64,000 nucleotides of DNA from the NCBI RefSeq assembly GCF_018069625.1, contig NZ_CP072941.1, positions 3,100,001 through 3,164,000 of the forward strand. Reading direction: 5' to 3'. Positions within the stretch are counted from its first letter, which is position 1. Every line of letters begins with the position of its first letter. The notes under the pieces were generated by a model that saw only the letters and a list, made by a program, of their open reading frames with translations, was not told where the DNA came from and searched no databases. Below are positions 8,978-16,730 of this stretch, piece after piece. The translations under genes were made by a program, and so were the position numbers. The DNA is from Streptomyces yatensis. GTDB lineage: Bacteria; Actinomycetota; Actinomycetes; Streptomycetales; Streptomycetaceae.

Positions 8978-9951
8978 GCTGCCGTCTTCCCCTCGTCCTC
9001 GTCGGGCTCCCCGGCGCTGCTGCGCCCGGTCAGCGCGAGGAACACGTCGTCCATGGACGGTCTGCGCATGGCGAAGTCCGTCACCTCGATTCCCTTGCCG
9101 CGCAGCGCGGCGGCCGCGTCGGCGATGGAGTCGATGCCGGAGCCCACCGGCACCGATACGCTGCGGCCCTGGTCCCCCACCACGGGTTCGCCGACCGCGA
9201 CGCGCTCCAGCAGCGCGGTGACATCCGGGACGGCGCCCGGGTCGGCGAGGCCGACCTCGAGGCGCTCCCCGCCGACCTTGCGCTTGAGCTCGTCGGGGGT
9301 GCCATCGGCGATGAGCAGCCCCTTGTCGATGACCGCGATGCGGTCGGCGAGCTGGTCCGCCTCCTCCAGGTACTGGGTGGTGAGCAGGACCGTGACGCCC
9401 GCCTCGACCTGTTCGCGGACCATGGCCCACAGGGTCATGCGGCTGGTGAGGTCCAGGCCGGTGGTCGGCTCGTCCAGGAACAGCACGCCGGGGTCGGCCA
9501 GCAGGCTGGCGGCCAGGTCCAGCCGGCGCCGCATACCGCCCGAGTAGGTCTTCGTCTCCCGGTCGGCGGCGCCCGTGAGGTCGAAGCGCTCCAGCAGTTC
9601 CTCGGCCCGCCGCTTGGCGTTGGCGCGGCCGAGTCGGTAGAGCCTGCCGATGAGGACGAGGTTCTCCCGGCCGGTCAGGCGCTCGTCCACGGCCGCGTAC
9701 TGTCCCGCCAGGCCGATGCGCCTGCGGACCTCCAGGGGCGCGGTGCCGATGTCGTGGCCGGCCACCACCGCGCGGCCGCCGTCGGCCGGCAGCAGGGTGG
9801 CCAGGATCCGTACCGTGGTGGTCTTCCCGGCTCCGTTCGGTCCGAGGAGGCCGAGCACGGACCCGGCGGGCACCGTGAGGTCGACGCCCTTCAGCACCTC
9901 GTTGTCGCCGTACCGTTTGCTCAGGCCCTCGGCCTCGATCGCCACGTCCAT
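8974..9951 (-). CDS. ABC transporter ATPase (DrrA-like)
   Basis: This ATPase would energise drug or natural-product export with the coupled permease. The 325 residues show Walker A GPNGAGKTTTVR, signature TYSGGMRRRLDLA, Walker B GVLFLDEPTTGLD and the switch histidine region replaced by LLTTQYLEEAD, where Gln stands in the H-loop position as in DrrA-type proteins. The C-terminal extension ending RRPSMDDVFLALTGR is typical of the daunorubicin-resistance subfamily. ATG 9951 has AGGAGAG upstream. It follows the flavoprotein gene after 49 bp. Confidence 0.95.
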   Translation of the reverse strand: MDVAIEAEGLSKRYGDNEVLKGVDLTVPAGSVLGLLGPNGAGKTTTVRILATLLPADGGRAVVAGHDIGTAPLEVRRRIGLAGQYAAVDERLTGRENLVLIGRLYRLGRANAKRRAEELLERFDLTGAADRETKTYSGGMRRRLDLAASLLADPGVLFLDEPTTGLDLTSRMTLWAMVREQVEAGVTVLLTTQYLEEADQLADRIAVIDKGLLIADGTPDELKRKVGGERLEVGLADPGAVPDVTALLERVAVGEPVVGDQGRSVSVPVGSGIDSIADAAAALRGKGIEVTDFAMRRPSMDDVFLALTGRSSAGEPDEDEGKTAA

Positions 9952-10000
9952 GTTCTCTCCTGGAAAGGTCGCCGGTGTGTGCGTGATCCGGGCGGTGCCG

Positions 10001-11680
10001 TCATCGGTCGATGCCCGCGAGACCGCGGGCGTGGCGACGGTCGGTTCCCCGGGAGACGGCGAGCGGGTCCCAGCGCTCGTCGCGCTCGGGCAGCAGGTCC
10101 GCGTCGCCCAGCACGGCCCCGTCGTGCACCTCGTGCATCAGCCGGCGGCCGACGATGGCGGAGGCGCAGGCGATGCCGCCCACGGCGACACCGGTGATGC
10201 CGCTGCCGTAGCGGGTGTTGGCGCCCACCACGTGCAACCCCTCGACCTGGGTGCGGGTGTCGGGACGCACGCCCACGCCGCCCCAGTCCGCGAGGCCGAA
10301 GGGGGTGCCCCCGGTGGACAGGGTGTAGCGCTCATGGGTCAGCGGGGTCGCCGCCTCCAGGTGCGTGATGTGGTCCCGGAAGGGGCCGATCGCCCGCTCG
10401 GCGGCGGTGAGCATGGCCTGGGTGAACTCTTCCTTGCTCTGCCGGTAGGCGCCGTTGCGGCGGTAACGGGTGCCGTCGGCGGGCCCCGTGGTCACCCCCC
10501 AGCGGTCGTACTCGGGCGGGCACAGCGTCATCACCTGGAAGTTGCTGTGGCCCGGCGGGCACACGGTGCGCCCCTGGGGGTCCTTCTGCGACGCGAAGGA
10601 CAGGAAGAGGAAGGAGATCGGGTCGATGTCGCCCTCGGCGAGCCGCCGGTAGTAGGTGTCGATGTCGTCGTCGGCGTACCACCACAGATTGGCGTTGCGC
10701 CGCTCGGGCAGCGGCCGGTCCAGGGCCACGTACAGCGTGGCGAACGGCAGGCCCATGGCCGCGTCCTGGGTCTTGGTCACCAGCTTGGCGGGGAAGTGCT
10801 CGGCGCCCACGAGGTCGAGCACGGTGCGGCGGTAGTCGGCGTTCGAGACCACCAGCGGGGCGGAGAACCGCCGTCCGTCGGCCAGCCCCACCCCGGTGAC
10901 CTTGCCGTCGTCGACGAGGATGCGCGTCACATGGGCCCGGGTGAGCAGGGCCCCGCCGTGCGCCTCCAGGCTCTCCACCAGGCCCGCGGCCAGCATCTGG
11001 CCGCCGCCCTCGGGGTAGTAGGCGCCCCGCACGTAGTGGTCGGTGACGGTCGCGTGCATCGAGACGGTCGCCTGCTCGGGCCCCATGCCGTAGTTGGGCG
11101 ACTGGGCGGCCAGGATGGTCCTGGCCCGCGCCGAGAGCCCGCAGTGGTCGAAGAGCCGGGAGAGCGGATGGCGGCCCCATTTGAGGGTGACCGGGGTGCG
11201 CGCGACCAGGTCGGCGACGGTCAGGTCCTCCCCGGACAGCAGGGCCGAGCGCATCTCGGCCCCCAGGGTCTCGCAGATGTCGAGGAAGGTGTCCAGGCCC
11301 TCGGCGTCCTGCGGCAGCGTCTCCTTCAGGCGCCGCCGGTACCGGTCCCAGCCGGCGGGCATGAACATGGAGGTGCTCGGCAGCACGATCTCGTCGAAGC
11401 CGTCCTGGTCCATCTCGCGGTAGGTGATCCGCTTGTCCAGGCCGAGGCCGCCGAGGATCGCGGGCAGCACCCCACCGGGCCCGCAGTCGCCGAGGTAGTG
11501 GACGCCGACGTCGAACTCGTAGGCGCGGCGGCGGCGGAACACATGGCTGTTGCCGCCCGCGACGTCATGCTGCTCCAGTACCAGGACCCGCCGCCCGGTC
11601 ACCGCCAGATAGGCGGCGCAGACCAGGCCGCCGATGCCGGAGCCGACGACTATCGCATCCCAATCATCCCGGTTCGTCAT
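10001..11680 (-). CDS. Phytoene-desaturase-like FAD oxidoreductase
   Basis: The 559-residue protein belongs to the CrtI/phytoene dehydrogenase-like flavoproteins, which desaturate or isomerise polyene chains. The Rossmann FAD motif is VVGSGIGGLVCAAYLAV near residues 11-27. The C-terminal FAD-contact region is VVGANTRYGSGITGVAVGG. Carotenoid genes are absent, so a carotenoid role is unlikely. Flavoproteins of this kind recur in clusters for cinnamoyl lipids, where a cyclised polyene must be oxidised to a benzene ring (family knowledge, recalled). Together with the isomerase at 42.8 kb, that is the favoured role here. ATG 11680 has only a weak ribosome site. It lies 148 bp after the KS-like gene. 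Confidence 0.88.
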   Translation of the reverse strand: MTNRDDWDAIVVGSGIGGLVCAAYLAVTGRRVLVLEQHDVAGGNSHVFRRRRAYEFDVGVHYLGDCGPGGVLPAILGGLGLDKRITYREMDQDGFDEIVLPSTSMFMPAGWDRYRRRLKETLPQDAEGLDTFLDICETLGAEMRSALLSGEDLTVADLVARTPVTLKWGRHPLSRLFDHCGLSARARTILAAQSPNYGMGPEQATVSMHATVTDHYVRGAYYPEGGGQMLAAGLVESLEAHGGALLTRAHVTRILVDDGKVTGVGLADGRRFSAPLVVSNADYRRTVLDLVGAEHFPAKLVTKTQDAAMGLPFATLYVALDRPLPERRNANLWWYADDDIDTYYRRLAEGDIDPISFLFLSFASQKDPQGRTVCPPGHSNFQVMTLCPPEYDRWGVTTGPADGTRYRRNGAYRQSKEEFTQAMLTAAERAIGPFRDHITHLEAATPLTHERYTLSTGGTPFGLADWGGVGVRPDTRTQVEGLHVVGANTRYGSGITGVAVGGIACASAIVGRRLMHEVHDGAVLGDADLLPERDERWDPLAVSRGTDRRHARGLAGIDR

Positions 11681-11751
11681 GCTGGGGATCCCATCTGTGT
11701 CTCAATCGCCGTAACCGTCGCAGCAATCGGGGCCGCGGTCCCGGGCCGTGA

Positions 11752-11767
11752 CCGGAAGCTGCCACCC
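11752..11767. promoter_or_regulatory. Candidate recurrent element AAnnTGCCA upstream of the flavoprotein gene
   Basis: CCGGAAGCTGCCACCC lies in the 148-bp gap before the flavoprotein gene, about 70 bp upstream of its start. It matches the core of the element described in the findings. Function is inferred only from recurrence. Confidence 0.25.
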
Positions 11768-11828
11768 ACACCTTTCTCCCGTGCGACGCCCGGGATCGGG
11801 TGGGTCCGCTGCCCCCGTTCGCTCGTCT

Positions 11829-12941
11829 TCACCGCAGCCGCAGCAATGCGCAGGCGACCGCCCCGTCGCGGTCCACCGAGGTGATCACCGCGACCTTGCC
11901 GGAGGCCTCCGGGGCGTCCTCGGCGGTGGCGAGGACCGCGACCACCTGGAAGGCCGCGGCGGCCGCGGAGGTGTCCCCGATCGGTTCGGGGTGCGGCACC
12001 CAGCGGGGCTCGGCCTCGCCGAACAGCGCCTCCAGCACGCCCCGTTCCGCCACTCCGGCGGTCCCGGCCGGCGCGGACGGCGAGACCGCCCACACCTCGG
12101 CCGGGGTCACCCCGGAACGCCGCAGCGCGCGCTCCACGCACCGGGTCAGAGCCGGTTCCGTGCCCTCCGGGCCGGCCACCCCGGACTCCACGAGCACCAC
12201 TTCGGCCAGGCCCGCCGCCGCGTCCGGCGCGCCGGCGGGGACCAGCCGCAGCACCGCACAGCCCTCGCCGAGCAGCACACCGTCGGCCCGCTCGTCCTCG
12301 CCCCGGGTGTGGTGCTCCAGCCAGGCGCGGGCGGCCGAGTGCTCCTCCACCGCGCCCACCAGCACGCTGCCCGCCCGGCCCGATGTCAGCAGACGCCGTC
12401 CGTAGTGCAGCGCCTGCAGCCCGGAGGCGCGGCCCGCGGCCACGGTGGCGTTGGGCCCGCGCAGCCCGTACCGGATGGCGCACTGCCCGGAGGCGCAGTT
12501 CATCACCGTGTTGGGGAAGTGCGAGGGGTCGACGTAGAACGGCTTTTCCTGCACGAAGGTGTCGCGGGTCAGGTCCATCATGCTCTGCGCGCTGCCGGTG
12601 TTCGTGCCGAGCACCAGCGCGACGTCCTCGCCGCCCGACGCGGGGCCGGGCTCGGTGCCCGTGACCTCCCGCAGCAGCCGGTCCACGGCCGTGACGGCCA
12701 GTCCGGTCACCCGGTCCATGGACCGGGTTCCCTTGCGTCCCAGCACCTCACGGATGACGAAGCCCGGTACCAGACAGGCTTGTTCACCAGGTCCCGACCA
12801 CTCGGCCGGGTCGAGTTCCACTGCCGTTCTCCGCCCGGACCGCAGCCCCTCGACGAAGGCGTGGCGCCCGATCCCGTACGGCGACACCGCCGACCAGCCC
12901 GAGATCACGGGACCGCGCACCGCGGCAACCATGGCCGTCAC
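11829..12941 (-). CDS. Ketosynthase-fold protein without catalytic Cys (KS-like 1)
   Basis: The 370-residue thiolase-fold protein resembles KAS I/II N-terminal regions but lacks the nucleophile: GPNATVAAGRASGLQALHYG carries Arg where KS enzymes have Cys (TACSSG). It is clearly paralogous to the protein at 45594-46688, sharing GWSAVSPYGIGR near the N-terminus and LGRKGTRSMDRVTGLAV. It might pair with a true KS as a chain-length factor or act as a non-condensing partner such as a carrier-protein scaffold. GTG 12941 is chosen because AAGGAG lies 10 nt upstream. It sits between the DsrE-like trio and the flavoprotein. The presence of two such paralogues suggests two distinct heterodimers. Confidence 0.8.
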   Translation of the reverse strand: MTAMVAAVRGPVISGWSAVSPYGIGRHAFVEGLRSGRRTAVELDPAEWSGPGEQACLVPGFVIREVLGRKGTRSMDRVTGLAVTAVDRLLREVTGTEPGPASGGEDVALVLGTNTGSAQSMMDLTRDTFVQEKPFYVDPSHFPNTVMNCASGQCAIRYGLRGPNATVAAGRASGLQALHYGRRLLTSGRAGSVLVGAVEEHSAARAWLEHHTRGEDERADGVLLGEGCAVLRLVPAGAPDAAAGLAEVVLVESGVAGPEGTEPALTRCVERALRRSGVTPAEVWAVSPSAPAGTAGVAERGVLEALFGEAEPRWVPHPEPIGDTSAAAAAFQVVAVLATAEDAPEASGKVAVITSVDRDGAVACALLRLR

Positions 12942-13001
12942 AACCGATCCACTCCTTGGGGAATCGTCGCGGGTCCCGGCGGCCGCGCCCCGGGAGCCCG
13001 C

Positions 13002-13406
13002 TCACAGATAGAAGACCGCGCGGTATCCGGGCCAGCGGGCCGCCATGGCCCCGGCCGGTACCGTGCGTACGCCGGGCAGCAGACCGGACGTCGCGTCCGG
13101 GCCGTACGCCCGCAGGTCCTGCTCCTCGATCCAGACGCCGACCCCGGCCGCCAGCAGCACGTCCAGGCCCTTGCCCGGGGTGTTGACCGTGGTCAGCTCC
13201 CGCTTCCCCAGGCGCGGTACGGGCGTCCGCGCGGCCCGGACGGCATAGCCGACCGCCGGGCCGCGCAGCAGCACGTCCAGTCCGCCCAGGTGGCGGTGGA
13301 AGAGATACGCGCAGTAGAGGCCGTCGGAGAACTGGGTCTCCACCGCGCCCCGGTAGGCGCGCTCGACGATGGCGAGCGCGCGCCGCTCCTCGGCCGCCAC
13401 GGTCAC
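13002..13406 (-). CDS. DsrE/DsrF (TusC)-like protein
   Basis: The 134-residue protein looks like the DsrE/F fold (flavodoxin-like sulfur-relay subunits): ERAYRGAVETQFSD, YCAYLFHRHLGGLDVLLRG and GKGLDVLLAAGVGVWIEEQD. Only one Cys (Cys32) is present, and it is not at the TusD-type relay position. GTG 13406 overlaps the stop of the preceding TusD-like gene by 4 nt. By order (B-like, D-like, this gene) it would take the place of TusC/DsrF in a hetero-complex. DsrE-fold proteins can also act outside sulfur transfer, so this is a structural assignment only. Confidence 0.68.
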   Translation of the reverse strand: MTVAAEERRALAIVERAYRGAVETQFSDGLYCAYLFHRHLGGLDVLLRGPAVGYAVRAARTPVPRLGKRELTTVNTPGKGLDVLLAAGVGVWIEEQDLRAYGPDATSGLLPGVRTVPAGAMAARWPGYRAVFYL

Positions 13407-13816
13407 ATCACTCCCAGGTAGAGCGTCTTGTCCGCGGCGGCCACATGCTCGGCGAACCTCGCCGGGGCCCGCACCGGGACCTCCGGAATGTGGTCCACCG
13501 CGCCGCGGTCGTCGCTGCAGAAGCGGCAGGCGTACCAGCGCAGCCGGTCGGGGAAGGCGAGGAGCATCTCCCGCACGAGCAGGCTCGTCGACGGATAGTC
13601 CACGGACCATTCGGCGAGGTTGCGGGGCTTGCTGTCGCCCAGCCCCCGCTGGGTGAGCATGGTGGCGTAGCCGCAGGCCCAGATCTGCACCGTGGCCCCG
13701 CCGTCCAGCATGGCCTGCGACAGCCGCAGCGCGCTGGTGAGCAGGTCGCTCTCGTAGGGCGCGCCCATGACCGTCAGCAGGACGTCGGAGCGCGGAACCG
13801 TCGTGGTCCTGGCCAT
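13403..13816 (-). CDS. DsrE/TusD-like sulfur-relay protein
   Basis: E. coli TusD and DsrE carry a persulfide on one cysteine and pass sulfur within the TusBCD or DsrEFH complex. The 137-residue protein shows the family layout. MGAPYESDLLTSALRLSQAM near residues 17-36 aligns by eye with the GPAYGTQQASSAFQFAQAL start of TusD. YACRFCSDDRG holds Cys97 and Cys100 near the position of the TusD relay Cys. A further Cys48 is present. ATG 13816 begins one base after the TusB-like stop. A sulfur-transfer or thiol-redox role in product tailoring is possible, but no TusA, TusE/DsrC or MnmA partner is encoded in this window. Confidence 0.78.
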   Translation of the reverse strand: MARTTTVPRSDVLLTVMGAPYESDLLTSALRLSQAMLDGGATVQIWACGYATMLTQRGLGDSKPRNLAEWSVDYPSTSLLVREMLLAFPDRLRWYACRFCSDDRGAVDHIPEVPVRAPARFAEHVAAADKTLYLGVM

Positions 13817-13817
13817 C

Positions 13818-14180
13818 TCAGTGCCACACCACCCTGACGCCGGGGGCCAGCACCCGGGCGGAGACCTCCGGCATGCCCACCACCCGGGCCTCGGGGATCA
13901 GCCGGTCCGCGGCGAGGCCGCGCTGGGCGAGGGAGAAGTCGTCCACCCACACCTCACCGCCGGCCTCCGCAAGGGCCCGTACCTCCGCCGAGTCCTCCTC
14001 CGTGCCGCGCACGGCGGCGGTGACGGCGTCCTGCACGAGGACCAGCTGCACGGGATGGCCGGAGAGGGCCAGGGTGCGGCCGTCCCGGACGAACGCGCCA
14101 CAGGCGGGGCCCGCCCAGGGGCCACGGCTCTCGATGAGCAGATGGGGAGAGTTAAGGACCGGTGCGTCTTCTCGCGTCAT
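13818..14180 (-). CDS. DsrH/TusB-like protein
   Basis: TusB/DsrH is the small third subunit of the sulfur-relay hexamer. The 120-residue protein contains LVLVQDAVTAAVRG at about residues 47-59, then VWVDDFSLAQRGL. These align closely with LLLLQDGVTAAVDG and the following ALNEDLIARGL of E. coli TusB (recalled). The C-terminus VRVVWH also resembles the TusB end. It has a 25-residue N-terminal extension and one Cys (Cys27). ATG 14180 is preferred; an in-frame ATG lies at 14189. It follows the glycosyltransferase stop (14194) after 13 bp. The TusB match is the strongest evidence that the three adjacent genes form a Tus/Dsr-like set. Confidence 0.75.
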   Translation of the reverse strand: MTREDAPVLNSPHLLIESRGPWAGPACGAFVRDGRTLALSGHPVQLVLVQDAVTAAVRGTEEDSAEVRALAEAGGEVWVDDFSLAQRGLAADRLIPEARVVGMPEVSARVLAPGVRVVWH

Positions 14181-14193
14181 GATTCCCATGCCT

Positions 14194-15486
14194 TCAGCCG
14201 ACCGTCGTACCGTTCACGGCTTCGCCAGCATCGCCAGGGCCGACGCGGTGTTCCAGGCGGGCGACATGATCCTGCCAGTGCTCCCGCTGCCCGTGGAGCA
14301 CGAATTCGATCAGGTCGGCCGAGGTGACCGCGCCGTCCAGCTGCCGCATCCGCTTGCGCATGGCGGCGGTCCGCGCCGCGATCTCGGGGTCGGAGGCGAC
14401 GAAGGACACGGCATCCCGCAGCCGCGACGCAGTCGCCTTGTCCAGGGGGATGTGCCGCCCGAGCCCCAGGTCGACCAGGCGCTCGGCGTTGATGTGCTGG
14501 TCGTTGACCTGCGGGACGGCGACCATGGGGACCCCGTGGTGCATGGCCTCGAGCACCGAGCCCATACCGCCGTGGGTGATGAAGGCGGAAGCCCGCTCCA
14601 GCACGGCCAACTGGGGTACGGAGCGGTGCTGTTCGACATGGGGCGGCAGCGGGCCGAGCAGCGCGGGGTCGAGGGTGCCGGTCGCGAGCACCACATGCCA
14701 GGGCGTGTCGGTGAAGGCCGCCACCACTTCCCGGTAGAAGGCCAGCTGGCCGCTGCCCGCGGACCCCAGGGCCACCAGCAGCACCGGTCGCCCGTCCTCG
14801 GGGGCCCGCCACTCGCCCTGGTGCTCCCGTTTCCCGAGACAGGGGCCGACGAAGGCATAGCGCCTGTCCACGGCGTCCCCGTCGATCTGGAACTCCCGGG
14901 GCATCGGCACCAGACAGCGCTCGGGCAGCCCGGTGTAGTCGTCGATGGACAGGGCGATGCCGGCGTCGTCCAGGAACTGCCGGAATCCGCGCCGGTACTC
15001 CGACCAGCGCGGGTCGTCCGCGAAGTACTCCTCGAACATCTCCCGGCGGGCCCGGCGTTCCTCCGGGCCCGCCGCGGACACATGGGTGGAGGCGAGGCAG
15101 ATGACCGGCACCTGCCAGCGGTGTGCGAGCAGCCGGCCGGTGAGCGCGCCGAAGTCGTGCAGCACCAGGTCGGGCCGGTCCGTCTCGAACGCCCGCAGCT
15201 GCCCCGGAAGGATGGCGATCGCCTCGTCGAGGGCGAGGCGGGACATGGCGACCGGATCGTCGGAGGGCCAGTCCTCGACCCGGTCCGAGGCGGGCAGGGT
15301 CGTCTCGTACGGCACCAGGGTGGCCCCGGCGGCCCGCACCTGCGGGCCGAATTCGGCCGTCACGGCATAGCTCACCCGGTGTCCACGCCGCACCAGCTCG
15401 GCCACCGTGCCGAGCGTGGGGGTCACATGGCCGTGGGCCGGGATGTTGAACAACGCGATATGGGATGTCCGTCTGTGGCTCTCCAT
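14194..15486 (-). CDS. MGT-family glycosyltransferase 2 (GT-B)
   Basis: The 430-residue enzyme is homologous to glycosyltransferase 1. It begins with HIALFNIPAHGHVTPTLG and has a donor domain with FITHGGMGSVLEAMHHGVP followed by VNDQHINA. ATG 15486 has GGAG six bases upstream. It lies 13 bp after the P450 gene and 13 bp before the TusB-like gene, so it is in the NRPS-D transcription unit. Two divergent glycosyltransferases suggest two sugars, or one biosynthetic and one protective enzyme. Acceptor and donor are not readable. Confidence 0.92.
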   Translation of the reverse strand: MESHRRTSHIALFNIPAHGHVTPTLGTVAELVRRGHRVSYAVTAEFGPQVRAAGATLVPYETTLPASDRVEDWPSDDPVAMSRLALDEAIAILPGQLRAFETDRPDLVLHDFGALTGRLLAHRWQVPVICLASTHVSAAGPEERRARREMFEEYFADDPRWSEYRRGFRQFLDDAGIALSIDDYTGLPERCLVPMPREFQIDGDAVDRRYAFVGPCLGKREHQGEWRAPEDGRPVLLVALGSAGSGQLAFYREVVAAFTDTPWHVVLATGTLDPALLGPLPPHVEQHRSVPQLAVLERASAFITHGGMGSVLEAMHHGVPMVAVPQVNDQHINAERLVDLGLGRHIPLDKATASRLRDAVSFVASDPEIAARTAAMRKRMRQLDGAVTSADLIEFVLHGQREHWQDHVARLEHRVGPGDAGEAVNGTTVG

Positions 15487-15499
15487 GGCGTGCTCCGGC

Positions 15500-16690
15500 T
15501 CAGTCTCTGGTGACGACGACGGGGAGCCGCGAGGCGCCGATCATGTCCGACGTGTCGAGGAACTCGATGTCCGCGTCCGGCACGACATGGATGGAGCGGT
15601 AGCGGTCCAGCAGCAGGTTGAAGGCGATCCTGCTCTCCAGACGGGCGAGCGGGGCACCGATGCAGTAGTGGATGCCCTGTCCGAAGCCCACGTGCCGGTT
15701 GTTCTCCCGGTGGATGTCGAACCGGTCGGGGTCCGTGAAGGCGCTTGTGTCGCGGTTGGCGGAGGAGATCCACACATGGACGAGTTCCCCGGCCGGGATG
15801 ATCTGCCCGCCGAGCTCCACGTCCTCGGCCGTCATCCGGACGAAGTTGCTGAACGAGGGCCGGATACGGACGACCTCCTCGATGGCCTGGGGCACCAGGG
15901 AGCGGTCGGCACGCACCTCGGTGTACAGCTCGGGGAAGCGGTCGAAGGTCAGGATGATGTTGCTGATCAGGGCCGCGGTGGTGGTGATCCCGCCCATCAG
16001 CAGCACGCCGGCGAAGCCCACGATCTCCTCGTCGTCGAGCGTCCGGCCGTCCATCTCGGCCTGCACCAGCGTGGTGATCAGGTCGTCGCGCGGCTCGGCG
16101 CGGCGCCTGCGGATCTGCTCGAACATATAGGTGTTGAGGGACTTCAGCCGCATCGCGGTCGCCCGGTGCCCCTCGACGCCCTGATTGCTGGCGTGCAGCA
16201 GATTGGCCCACTCCGCGAAGAGGTGGGCGTCCTCGCGGGGGGCGCCTAGGATATCGGCGATGACGGCCACGGGGAACGGGAACGCGAAGTCCTCCGCGAT
16301 GTCGAACCGCTCCTTGTCGGCCACCGCGTCGAGCAGCCCGGTGGCGATCTCGAGGAGCTTCGGCTCCAGACCGGCTATATAGCGGGCGCTGAAGGCCTTG
16401 CTGACCAGCATCCGGAATTTCCGGTGCCGGGGCTCGTCCATCGCGGCGATGTTCCCCTTGAAGAAGACGTCGTAGTCCTCCTGGGGCGGCGTGATATCGG
16501 ACATGTCGTTAACGAAGACATCGGTGTTGGCCATGATGTGCGTGACATCTTCGTGCCGGAACACCGACCACTGGAAGGACTGCTCGTTGTAGCTGACCGG
16601 GTCTTCCTTCCGCATCTTCTCCAGCCAGGCGAAGAAGTGTGCGTTCGCTTCGGCGGTCTGCCGGTCACGCACGGCGTCACTGGTGGTCAT
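15500..16690 (-). CDS. Cytochrome P450 (tailoring)
   Basis: The 396-residue bacterial class I P450 has the heme loop FGQGIHYCIGAPLARLE, the ExxR motif in EEVVRIRP and an I-helix reading LMGGITTTAALISN, with Gly in place of the common Ala of AGxxT. Such enzymes in NRPS clusters often hydroxylate side chains of carrier-bound residues, or oxidise the acyl chain. ATG 16690 has AAGGAG 10 nt upstream. It follows NRPS-D after 40 bp, and no ferredoxin is encoded next to it. Likely substrates are an amino acid or the polyene/aryl chain; the sequence does not decide. Confidence 0.92.
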   Translation of the reverse strand: MTTSDAVRDRQTAEANAHFFAWLEKMRKEDPVSYNEQSFQWSVFRHEDVTHIMANTDVFVNDMSDITPPQEDYDVFFKGNIAAMDEPRHRKFRMLVSKAFSARYIAGLEPKLLEIATGLLDAVADKERFDIAEDFAFPFPVAVIADILGAPREDAHLFAEWANLLHASNQGVEGHRATAMRLKSLNTYMFEQIRRRRAEPRDDLITTLVQAEMDGRTLDDEEIVGFAGVLLMGGITTTAALISNIILTFDRFPELYTEVRADRSLVPQAIEEVVRIRPSFSNFVRMTAEDVELGGQIIPAGELVHVWISSANRDTSAFTDPDRFDIHRENNRHVGFGQGIHYCIGAPLARLESRIAFNLLLDRYRSIHVVPDADIEFLDTSDMIGASRLPVVVTRD

Positions 16691-16730
16691 CGCGTTTGCG
16701 CTCCTTGGAATGTCTCAAGTTCGGGGGGAT

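Noticed and set aside
10001..11680. Carotenoid desaturase
   Set aside because: No phytoene synthase, GGPP synthase or cyclase is in the window. The polyketide context offers a better substrate.
11829..12941. Functional ketosynthase
   Set aside because: The conserved Cys is replaced by Arg in the TACSSG-equivalent position, so a condensing role was not assigned.
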